64,000 bases of DNA from positions 3,906,001-3,970,000 of the forward strand of contig NZ_CP018937.1 of the NCBI RefSeq assembly GCF_002849695.1, read 5' to 3'. Position 1 is the stretch's first letter; every line of letters begins with the position of its first letter. Positions 32,730-42,050 of the stretch are shown one piece after another. The notes beneath the pieces were generated by a model. It was given only the letters and a program-made list of their open reading frames with translations, ran no database searches and was not told the origin of the DNA. Source of the stretch: Bacteroides fragilis (GTDB taxonomy: Bacteria; Bacteroidota; Bacteroidia; Bacteroidales; Bacteroidaceae). A program made the position numbers and the translations under genes.

Positions 32730-32806
32730 TGGTGGAGAATAACGGATTCGAACCGTTGACCCTCTGCGTGCAAGGCAGATGCTCTAGCCAGCTGAGCTAA
32801 TCCCCC
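32730..32806 (-). tRNA. tRNA-Ala (TGC)
   Basis: The minus strand gives GGGGGATTAGCTCAGCTGG, anticodon loop CTTGCAC (anticodon TGC), GGTTCGAATCC and an encoded CCA end. It lies in the 16S-23S spacer. Confidence 0.97.
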
Positions 32807-32832
32807 AATCATACAAGATATCAATCTCGTCT

Positions 32833-32909
32833 TGGTAGTCCCAGGCAGAGTTGAACTGCCGACCTCTACATTATCAGTGTAGCGCTCTAACCAACTGAGC
32901 TATAGGACT
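32833..32909 (-). tRNA. tRNA-Ile (GAT)
   Basis: The minus strand gives AGTCCTATAGCTCAGTTGG, anticodon loop CTGATAA (GAT), AGTTCAACTCTG and an encoded CCA end. It is the first of the two spacer tRNAs after 16S. Confidence 0.97.
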
Positions 32910-33063
32910 AGTTCAACCGTGTCCTGTTTTTAGACTCGGCTTCTGTTTTCTCTTGTTTATCTCTATCTATATTGCTATAGATGGTCGATCTATATTCTAT
33001 AAATAAACAAGTACCAGTAGTACAATTTTAGAACCAATGAACGTCGTTTTCAACATCGCTCCA

Positions 33064-34597
<1,534 letters not shown>

Positions 34598-34788
34598 GTA
34601 TTGTTATATATCCCAATAAGGGACAATATTAGCTCTGTTCAGGATGTCGAAAATTTATTGACGGTCATTTTTTCATATACCTATATAATAAGTATTGACG
34701 GTTCTAAATTTACTTGTACTACTTGTATTGTTTATCAATTTTTCAAAGAACTCTTCTTTTCGATTGTGCTTCGTTTCAAAAGCGGGTG

Positions 34789-34820
34789 CAAAGGTAAAAG
34801 GTTTATTTTAAAACACCAAA
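34789..34820 (-). promoter_or_regulatory. rRNA promoter P3 (proximal)
   Basis: The minus strand has TTTG (34820-34817), a gap of 20 nt and TACCTTTG (34796-34789), followed by CACCCGCTTTTG. It is about 190 nt upstream of 16S. Confidence 0.85.
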
Positions 34821-34926
34821 TGTTTTTGGAAGTTTTTTTTTAAAATGTTTTCCCGGTCTGTTCTCTGGCTCTCTTAGCGAAAGGGAAAGGCACCGGAATA
34901 AACGCCTTTTATCGCGAATCGGACTG

Positions 34927-34959
34927 CAAAGATAACGAATTTTAATATTAAACTCCAAA
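34927..34959 (-). promoter_or_regulatory. rRNA promoter P2 (middle)
   Basis: The minus strand has TTTG (34959-34956), a gap of 21 nt and TATCTTTG (34934-34927), followed by CAGTCCG. Confidence 0.8.
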
Positions 34960-35055
34960 GAAAAAGGAGATTATTTTTGTTGTTCGTTAAGGCAATCAAT
35001 ACGCGGCTGCAACATGTCAATTTCAATCGGCTCTCCCTCTCTTGGAAAGCGGGTG

Positions 35056-35087
35056 CAAAAGTACGCGATTTACCAATACAAGGCAAA
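35056..35087 (-). promoter_or_regulatory. rRNA promoter P1 (distal)
   Basis: The minus strand has TTTG (35087-35084), a gap of 20 nt and TACTTTTG (35063-35056), followed by CACCCGCTTTCC, nearly the same start-site context as P3. Confidence 0.85.
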
Positions 35088-35430
35088 TATATAAGGAAGT
35101 TTTTTTGAATAAAAATATAAATTTAGATGTAAAGGGCTGAGGGAGAGGTAGGTTTTAAAGCATACTTTAAAAAGAAGGGAAAAGGGAGGGCCAAGAGGAC
35201 ACATTATTATAATATATAGAGGGGGAATACTTGGAAAACAAGGAGGGGGGGATCCATTGGGGAGGGAGGGGAATCTCTGTGTTGGGAACGAACCGCCAGG
35301 CGGTTGCAAATTTCTCAGGGGGGGATATGGGAAAGGGATTCTCAGGGGGCACCCGGACAAATGCGTAGCTGGGTCAGCAGTTAAATATCATTGATAATCA
35401 GAAGAGTATATTTACCTGAATTTTATTCTT

Positions 35431-35518
35431 GATGTAAAGCCATTTACCCGGGCATGTAAAAGCATTTACCTCAGCATGTAAAGCCATTTACCTCGGCATG
35501 TAAAAGCGTTTACCCCGG
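35431..35518. repeat. Four tandem 22-bp repeats, each a small palindrome
   Basis: Units start at 35431, 35453, 35475 and 35497 with consensus catgtaaa(a/g)gc(c/a)tttacc followed by tcgg or similar. Each unit contains gtaaa and tttac as inverted arms around agc or gcc. A degenerate half-unit (ttggtaaatgg) follows. There are no spacers between units, so it is not a CRISPR array. Confidence 0.85.
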
Positions 35519-35559
35519 TTGGTAAATGGAACCCGCATTCAAGGTTACGGGGGGTACGC

Positions 35560-36180
35560 GCGTAAAGGCAGCGTCAAGGCAACGTATGCTTCGGACAGAC
35601 CATGCTTGAGGGAAAGTGCCGGCGGAAGGAAAGGCGGGAGGACAAGGTAAAGGGTAAGCGCCGTCTATTCAGGAAGGCGGGAGAAAGGGAACAGCGGACA
35701 GGAAATGGGGCGGACGGGGAGCAAAGAATATCCCAAGCGGCAAATAACAAAGGACTTCCGGAAAAAAGCAGAGCATTTTCAAACAAACAAGCGGGGATAT
35801 GAAAATGCTTTTTAAAGGGAAAGCAGACAAGAAACGAAGAATATACTTCTGAATACGAGGGAATTAGGAAAGTTTTTCAAGCGATGGCAGAGGGTGGAAG
35901 ATGGAAGATGAAGGTGGAAGATAAACGGGCTGAAAACGCAATCTTCCACCAGGGTAAATAAATGATAATCAGATAAAAAGATGGAAAAAGGTGGAAGATG
36001 GAAGATAGAAATGCATTTCGCGGAGGAGAGGACAGAAAAGCGGATGGGAGATGAAAGATACAAAAAGAAAAAAGGAAAGAGACCGGGAAAGAGTGAAATG
36101 GGACGAAAAGAAAAGATAAAAGACTAATGTTAAAAGCACATTTTGCCATAATTTCTCTCCCCCCCCAAAAACAGGGCATG
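35560..36180. other. Purine-biased non-coding stretch with repeated words
   Basis: The plus strand is strongly rich in A and G. The word ggtggaagat recurs at 35893, 35913 and 35990 and inverted at 35941, the first and third within a 17-mer repeat. Open frames here are by-products of the skew, with Phe/Ser/Pro-rich translations on the other strand. Together with the repeats at 35431 this fills the 1.5-kb gap between the rRNA promoters and metF; I see no gene in it. Confidence 0.6.
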
Positions 36181-36552
36181 TTCTACCAAAGCATATGAAA
36201 GCAGTTATAGTAACAGACAAAAACTTTCTTTCATCGTTTTCCAGGGCAAAATCAGCTAATTATGATTCTTTCGCAATTCAAGCGCAAAGGTCTTTCAAAA
36301 TAAACAAGATGTACCGTCATAAGGTAGTTCTAAGACTTCTGTCATAAGGAATAAAAGAACAAATACACCAGCAAAATCAACAGAAGGGACAACAAAACCG
36401 AACTTTAAAAATATCCCCAAAGGAGCATCTGTCCATGTAAATCTTGCCTTTCATTCATTAAAAGTATCGGTTAACAGCCAAAAAAGATTCATAACCGGAA
36501 GAGATAGCAATCTTTTAGGGTTCCACAACGATTTCATTTCATCTTTTTTTCG

Positions 36553-36560
36553 TATTTTTG
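36553..36560 (+). promoter_or_regulatory. Promoter -7 box of metF
   Basis: TATTTTTG fits TAnnTTTG and lies about 50 nt before the metF ATG. No TTTG is seen at the expected distance upstream. Confidence 0.5.
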
Positions 36561-36609
36561 TCCCAATATGCACCTTATTATAAGGAGAGCAACGACGAAT
36601 AAAGAAACA

Positions 36610-37563
36610 ATGAGAGTAATTGACTTAATACATAGCAACGAAAAAACAGCCTTCTCTTTTGAAATACTTCCTCCTCTGAAAGGTACAGGTATTGAGAAGC
36701 TGTATCAAACCATAGATACATTACGAGAATTTGACCCCAAGTATATCAATATCACTACGCACCGCAGTGAATATGTATACAGAGATCTGGGGAATGGGCT
36801 TTATCAGCGCAATCGGCTACGAAGACGTCCGGGAACCGTAGCTGTAGCAGCTGCTATCCAGAACAAGTATAATATGACGGTAGTACCTCACATTCTGTGC
36901 AGTGGTTTTACTCAGGAAGAAACTGAATACGTACTGCTCGACCTACAATTCCTGGGAATTACCGATCTGTTGGTTCTCCGTGGAGATAAAGCAAAGCACG
37001 AATCGGTTTTTACCCCCGAAGGAGACGGACATCATCATGCTTTAGAGTTACAGGAACAGATCAATAATTTCAATAAAGGTATCTTTGTAGACGGTTCGGA
37101 GATGAAAGTAACAAATACTCCTTTCTCTTATGGAGTGGCCTGTTATCCGGAAAAACATGAAGAAGCACCTAACATCGACATGGATATCTATTGGCTGAAA
37201 AAGAAAGTGGAAGCCGGAGCCGAATATGCTGTGACACAATTGTTCTATGACAACAAGAAATACTTTGATTTCGTAGAAAGAGTACACCAGGCAGGAATAC
37301 ACATCCCGATTATTCCGGGCATCAAACCTTTCAAGAAGTTATCCCAACTAAGCATGGTTCCGAAAACATTTAAGGTAGACCTTCCGGAAGAACTAACCCA
37401 GGAAGCACTGAAGTGCAAAACAGACGAGGAAGCCCGCAAAGTGGGTATCGAATGGTGTATCAACCAATGTAAAGAGCTGATGGCCGCCGGTGTACCCAGT
37501 ATCCACTTTTACTCCATCGGAGCAGTGGACAGTATAAAAGAAGTAGCCAAAGCGATTTATTAA
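36610..37563 (+). CDS. metF: Methylenetetrahydrofolate reductase
   Basis: MetF reduces 5,10-methylene-THF to 5-methyl-THF, the methyl donor for methionine synthesis, using FAD. I take the ATG at 36610 (MRVIDLIHSNEKTAFSFEIL) rather than the upstream in-frame ATG, because the extra 14 residues are basic and unlike the family. The 317-residue TIM barrel has the expected FSFEILPPLKGTG, YINITTHRSEY, VPHILCSGFTQEE, DLLVLRGDKAK and AEYAVTQLFYDNKKYFDFVE motifs. holB begins 3 nt after its stop. Confidence 0.97.
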   Translation: MRVIDLIHSNEKTAFSFEILPPLKGTGIEKLYQTIDTLREFDPKYINITTHRSEYVYRDLGNGLYQRNRLRRRPGTVAVAAAIQNKYNMTVVPHILCSGFTQEETEYVLLDLQFLGITDLLVLRGDKAKHESVFTPEGDGHHHALELQEQINNFNKGIFVDGSEMKVTNTPFSYGVACYPEKHEEAPNIDMDIYWLKKKVEAGAEYAVTQLFYDNKKYFDFVERVHQAGIHIPIIPGIKPFKKLSQLSMVPKTFKVDLPEELTQEALKCKTDEEARKVGIEWCINQCKELMAAGVPSIHFYSIGAVDSIKEVAKAIY

Positions 37564-37566
37564 ACT

Positions 37567-38676
37567 ATGTTTTTCAGAGACGTCATCGGACAAGAGGCAG
37601 CCAAGCAGCGACTGATACAAGAAGTCAGCGAAGGACGCATACCACACGCCCAACTTTTCTGCGGGCCTGAAGGTGTGGGCAAGTTTCCATTGGCATTAGC
37701 CTATGCACGCTACCTGAGTTGCACGAACCGCAGTGAGACAGACGCTTGTGGAGTCTGTCCGTCGTGTGTGAAGTTCAATAAGCTGGTTCACCCCGATGTT
37801 CACTTCGTTTTTCCGGTAGTAAAAAACGGAAGAAGTGATGATTACATTGTGGAATGGAGAAAACTGGTACTGAATAATCCCTATTTTACGATTAACCACT
37901 GGCTAAACGAAATTAACGCAGAAAATGCACAGGCGGTGATTTACACCAAAGAAAGTGATGAGATCATGAAAAAGCTCAGCCTTAAATCCAGCGAAGGAGG
38001 ATTTAAGATTACCATTCTTTGGCTTCCCGAAAAGATGCAGCAAGCTTGTGCCAACAAGTTATTAAAGCTGCTGGAAGAACCACCCCAGAAAACGATTTTC
38101 TTACTGGTATCAGAGAATCCGGAATTAATTCTCCAAACGATACTGAGCCGCACACAACGTTTCAATCTACGCAAAATAGACGAACAATGCATTGCCGACG
38201 CTTTACAAAACAAATATGGAGTGCAGCAGGCGACCAGTATTTCGATTGCCCACCTGGCTAACGGAAACTTTATCAAAGCGCTTGAAACCATTCATCTGAA
38301 TGAAGAGAATCAACTGTTTTTTGAGTTATTTGTCAGCCTGATGCGCCTTTCTTACCAAAGAAAAATCCGGGAAATGAAATTGTGGAGCGAACAAGTGTCA
38401 GGCATGGGACGTGAACGTCAGAAGAACTTCCTGGAGTACTGCCAACGGATGATCCGGGAGAATTTCATCTACAACCTGCATCGGAAAGAATTGACTTATA
38501 TGACATTAGATGAACAGAACTTCGCTACACGGTTTGCCCCTTTTGTAAACGAACGAAACGTGATGGGCATCATGGACGAACTGAGTGAAGCTCAAAAACA
38601 TATTGAACAGAATGTAAACGCTAAAATGGTATTTTTCGACTTCTCACTGAAGATGATCGTACTGTTGAAGCAATAA
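37567..38676 (+). CDS. holB: DNA polymerase III subunit delta'
   Basis: Delta' is the stator of the clamp loader. The 369-residue protein starts MFFRDVIGQEAAKQRLIQEV, with a P-loop-like GPEGVGKFPLALAYAR whose final Ser/Thr is replaced by Phe, consistent with a subunit that does not hydrolyse ATP. A zinc-binding set CTNRSETDACGVCPSC is present, as is the SRC-like motif ILSRTQRFNLR. It is coupled to metF (3 nt apart), and the PSP1 gene follows by 16 nt. Confidence 0.93.
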   Translation: MFFRDVIGQEAAKQRLIQEVSEGRIPHAQLFCGPEGVGKFPLALAYARYLSCTNRSETDACGVCPSCVKFNKLVHPDVHFVFPVVKNGRSDDYIVEWRKLVLNNPYFTINHWLNEINAENAQAVIYTKESDEIMKKLSLKSSEGGFKITILWLPEKMQQACANKLLKLLEEPPQKTIFLLVSENPELILQTILSRTQRFNLRKIDEQCIADALQNKYGVQQATSISIAHLANGNFIKALETIHLNEENQLFFELFVSLMRLSYQRKIREMKLWSEQVSGMGRERQKNFLEYCQRMIRENFIYNLHRKELTYMTLDEQNFATRFAPFVNERNVMGIMDELSEAQKHIEQNVNAKMVFFDFSLKMIVLLKQ

Positions 38677-38692
38677 CTTTAAAATAAAGTAT

Positions 38693-40150
38693 ATGGAATT
38701 TAAACTGCATAATGGGAGCGGAGGCCTTTGCTGTAAGAGCTGTTCCCGACAAGATAAAAAACTAAATACCTACGATTGGCTGGCCGACATACCGGGCAAT
38801 GCGGAGGAGAGTGACATGGTAGAGGTTCAGTTCAAGAACACCCGCAAGGGATACTACCGAAACAGCAACAAAATCAAATTAGAGAAGGGAGACATCGTAG
38901 CCGTAGAAGCTACACCGGGACATGACATCGGCACCGTTACCCTGACGGGACGGTTAGTGCCGCTCCAGATGAAAAAGGCAAACTTTAAACAAGATGCTGA
39001 AATCAAACGTATCTACCGCAAAGCCAAAGCTGTGGATATGGAGAAATATGAAGAAGCCAAAGCCAAAGAACACGCCACAATGATTCGTGCGCGTCAGATA
39101 GCGGCCAGCCTGAATTTGGACATGAAAATTGGCGACGTAGAATATCAGGGAGACGGCAACAAAGCTATCTTCTACTACATCGCTGACGAACGCGTCGACT
39201 TTCGGCAGTTAATTAAAGTGTTGGCTGAAGCTTTCAGAGTACGTATCGAAATGAAACAGATCGGTGCGCGCCAGGAGGCAGGACGCATCGGAGGTATCGG
39301 TCCTTGCGGACGTGAATTGTGTTGCGCCACCTGGATGACAAGTTTTGTGTCTGTATCGACCAGCGCAGCAAGGTATCAGGACATTTCACTCAATCCTCAA
39401 AAACTGGCAGGACAGTGTGCTAAGTTAAAATGTTGCCTGAACTACGAAGTAGATTGCTATGTAGAAGCGCAGAAGCGCCTGCCTTCAAGAGAGATTGAAC
39501 TGGAAACTAAAGACGGAACCTATTATTTCTTCAAAGCAGATATTCTCAGCAACCAGATTTCGTATTCAACAGACAAGAATTTCGCCGCAAACTTAGTCAC
39601 TATCAGCGGGAAACGGGCATTCGAAGTGATAGGACTGAACAAAAGGGGCATCAAACCGGATAGTCTATTGGAAGCTGAACGCAAACCGGAACCTAAAAAG
39701 CCGATTGACCTGTTGGAACAAGAAAGTCTGACACGTTTTGACCGTGACCGTCGCCGTAACGGAAAAGATGGAAATGGAAAAGAAGAAGGTGGAAACGGAA
39801 ACCGCAAAAAGAAGAAAAAGAACAATAACAACCGTCCGCAACAAGCCGCCAATGCTGAAACACAAAACCCATCGCCGACGGCTATAGAAAACAAAGAGAA
39901 CAGTGGAGCTCAACCGGTACAAGGGCAACAACGCACACGAGGAGAACGCCCCAGAAACAATAACCGCAGCAACAATCAGCCGCGCAAAAATAATGAGGCT
40001 CGTGAACCGCGCAATAATGAAAATCGGGAAACACGTAAGAATGAACCCCGTGAGCAGCGCCCTCCACGCGAACCCCGCGGACCACGTAACAACGAACAAC
40101 CTAAACGCACCGAGAAACCCCAGGGAAATGAAAAACCTGCTCAAGAATAG
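38693..40150 (+). CDS. PSP1-domain protein (RicT/YaaT-like) with a long basic disordered tail
   Basis: The first 330 residues match the PSP1 family (YaaT/RicT in Bacillus, which affects RNA processing and development): MVEVQFKNTRKGYYRNSNKI, GDIVAVEATPGHDIGTVTLT, EMKQIGARQEAGRIGGIGPC and the cysteine motifs GRELCCATWMTS and CAKLKCCLNYEVDCY. The last 140 residues are low-complexity, rich in Asn, Arg, Lys and Glu (KKKKKNNNN, then repeated R-E-P-R-x-N units), and look disordered and possibly RNA-binding. The 3' end overlaps the gldH start by 23 nt. Confidence 0.92.
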   Translation: MEFKLHNGSGGLCCKSCSRQDKKLNTYDWLADIPGNAEESDMVEVQFKNTRKGYYRNSNKIKLEKGDIVAVEATPGHDIGTVTLTGRLVPLQMKKANFKQDAEIKRIYRKAKAVDMEKYEEAKAKEHATMIRARQIAASLNLDMKIGDVEYQGDGNKAIFYYIADERVDFRQLIKVLAEAFRVRIEMKQIGARQEAGRIGGIGPCGRELCCATWMTSFVSVSTSAARYQDISLNPQKLAGQCAKLKCCLNYEVDCYVEAQKRLPSREIELETKDGTYYFFKADILSNQISYSTDKNFAANLVTISGKRAFEVIGLNKRGIKPDSLLEAERKPEPKKPIDLLEQESLTRFDRDRRRNGKDGNGKEEGGNGNRKKKKKNNNNRPQQAANAETQNPSPTAIENKENSGAQPVQGQQRTRGERPRNNNRSNNQPRKNNEAREPRNNENRETRKNEPREQRPPREPRGPRNNEQPKRTEKPQGNEKPAQE

Positions 40151-40598
40151 CATCTGCATGCTTCTCATGACATGGATACTGACTGCATGTGACGATAACA
40201 CTGTGTATCACTCATATCAATCCATCCCTCAAGGTGGATGGAAAAAGAGTGATACACTCTTTTTCAATGTCCCTTTGAATGACTCCCTGATCAATCTGCG
40301 ATTGTCTGCCGGTGTACGCAACAGCAGTAATTATCCTTATCAGAATCTGGACATCCTTATCAGTTACAATTTGGAAGATTCAACTGTATGGAAAACAGAC
40401 ACTCTGAAGTTTACTCTGACTGACCAGGAAGGTAAATGGAAAGGAACCGGCTGGGGAAGTCTTTACCAATCGGCTCTCCCCTTAAAAGACTGCTCCATCA
40501 AGCATCCCGGTAACTATACTTTTAAAGTTGTACACGGAATGAAAGATGAACAAATAACCGGAATCATTGATGTGGGACTGAAAATCGAGCACTTATAA
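40128..40598 (+). CDS. gldH: GldH-family lipoprotein
   Basis: The ATG at 40128 gives a 156-residue protein with lipoprotein signal MKNLLKNSICMLLMTWILTAC (lipobox LTAC). The open frame extends far upstream, but that part overlaps the PSP1 gene and is not signal-like. The mature part (WKKSDTLFFNVPLNDSLINL, LDILISYNLEDSTVWKTDTL, GTGWGSLYQS) fits GldH, first described as a gliding-motility lipoprotein in Flavobacterium; non-gliding Bacteroides keep it with an unknown role. It overlaps the PSP1 gene by 23 nt, and its stop overlaps the rodA stop region on the other strand by 6 bp. Confidence 0.88.
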   Translation: MKNLLKNSICMLLMTWILTACDDNTVYHSYQSIPQGGWKKSDTLFFNVPLNDSLINLRLSAGVRNSSNYPYQNLDILISYNLEDSTVWKTDTLKFTLTDQEGKWKGTGWGSLYQSALPLKDCSIKHPGNYTFKVVHGMKDEQITGIIDVGLKIEHL

Positions 40599-42050
40599 CC
40601 GCCTGCTACGTCCTGCATCAATACGCAGAAAAATAAAGAGCAGAATAGTAAATCCCCATAAAGACGACCCCCCATAACTAAAGAAAGGTAACGGAATACC
40701 AATCACAGGAGTCAGACCAAGCACCATTCCGACATTAATAAATAAATGGAAAAGGAAGATACTCACAACCGAATAGCCATAAACCCGTCCAAAAGTTGAG
40801 GTCTGCCGCTCCGATACCGCTATAAGACGCAGTATCAATGCCAGGAAAAGTAAGAGGACAGCAGCTGAACCAACAAATCCCTGTTCTTCGCCTACAGTAC
40901 AGAAAATAAAGTCTGTATCTTGTTCAGGCACATATTTCAACTTCGTTTGCGTACCGTTCAGAAAGCCCTTGCCGGTCAATCCTCCAGAACCAATCGCTAT
41001 CTTAGACTGGTTAACATTATAACCGGCACCAGCCAAATCCTCTTCCATCCCCAACACTACCTTTATACGAATCTGCTGATGAGGTTCAAGGATATTGTCG
41101 AAAACATAATCGCTTGAGTAGAGAAAACCAATAGATCCCAAAGCAAACAATGCTATCAGGAGATAAGCACGTTGCCGCTCGCTCAGAGACAAGTAAAGCA
41201 GATAGCAGATAACCACCACACAAAGTCCCCACTCTACCCAAACCAGATTAAAAGGAACAAGATACTCAGAAACAAGGTAGGCAATCGACAATGCAAGCAA
41301 ACTACCACCTATAATATTCCGCACAGGCTCCCATTTCTTTCTATACACCCAAACCATGGAACCTGCAAACAAAAGTATCATCATCAAAACAGCAAATTCT
41401 CCGATCGGTGTAGGTGTGTCGGCAATAAACACCTGATCAAAACGAATACCTACCACAAAATATACTACTGCACATACCCCTGAAAACAAAACAACTCCGG
41501 GCATACCTTCGCGATACAGCATCAAGAAAAAAGCAAGATAGACCAATGCCGAACCGGTTTCTTTCTGTAACACGATCAGCAACATCGGCAACAGAATAAA
41601 AGCAACCAAAGGCAAAAAGCATTTCCACTTCTTTATATTAAAAGAATAGGCATTCATAAATTTCGCCAATGCCAAAGCCGTTGCAAACTTTGCGAATTCC
41701 GCCGGCTGGAGACTGACCGGACCTAATATTAACCAAGAACGGGAACCTTTTGTATCAGGTGCGATAAAGATGGTCACTATCAACAGAAGAATCAGACCTA
41801 TATATACAAGGTATGCAAACATATCGTACATCCGTTCTTCAAGCATCAAAAGAATGAAGCCAAGCCCAAATGAACAGATAATCCACATAAATTGCTTACC
41901 GGCGCGGGTAGAAAAATCCAGAAAGTCACGATCACCATAATCATAACTGGCTCCACACACACTGAACCATCCGCCGATAATAAGGAGCAGGTAAATACCG
42001 ATCGTTACCCAATCCAATGTTTTCCATAAACTAACGCTCCTCGTTTCCAT
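40593..42050 (-). CDS. rodA: RodA, SEDS peptidoglycan polymerase of the elongasome
   Basis: RodA polymerises glycan strands together with PBP2 during rod elongation. The 485-residue protein has about ten transmembrane helices and the SEDS hallmarks, including ILGPVSLQPAEFAKFATALA, QKETGSALVYLAFFLMLYRE, the C-terminal GLTGKGFLNGTQTKLKYVPE and VIGIPLPFFSYGGSSLWGF. It is somewhat longer than E. coli RodA because of an extra loop and helix region near residues 215-300. It overlaps mrdA by 20 nt. Confidence 0.96.
   Translation of the reverse strand: METRSVSLWKTLDWVTIGIYLLLIIGGWFSVCGASYDYGDRDFLDFSTRAGKQFMWIICSFGLGFILLMLEERMYDMFAYLVYIGLILLLIVTIFIAPDTKGSRSWLILGPVSLQPAEFAKFATALALAKFMNAYSFNIKKWKCFLPLVAFILLPMLLIVLQKETGSALVYLAFFLMLYREGMPGVVLFSGVCAVVYFVVGIRFDQVFIADTPTPIGEFAVLMMILLFAGSMVWVYRKKWEPVRNIIGGSLLALSIAYLVSEYLVPFNLVWVEWGLCVVVICYLLYLSLSERQRAYLLIALFALGSIGFLYSSDYVFDNILEPHQQIRIKVVLGMEEDLAGAGYNVNQSKIAIGSGGLTGKGFLNGTQTKLKYVPEQDTDFIFCTVGEEQGFVGSAAVLLLFLALILRLIAVSERQTSTFGRVYGYSVVSIFLFHLFINVGMVLGLTPVIGIPLPFFSYGGSSLWGFTILLFIFLRIDAGRSRRL

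Noticed and set aside
35431..35518. Tandem repeats considered as a CRISPR array
   Set aside because: The units are contiguous with no unique spacers, and no cas genes are present.
35574..36220. Several 70-100 codon minus-strand frames
   Set aside because: They arise from the purine skew and give Phe/Ser/Pro-rich low-complexity translations.
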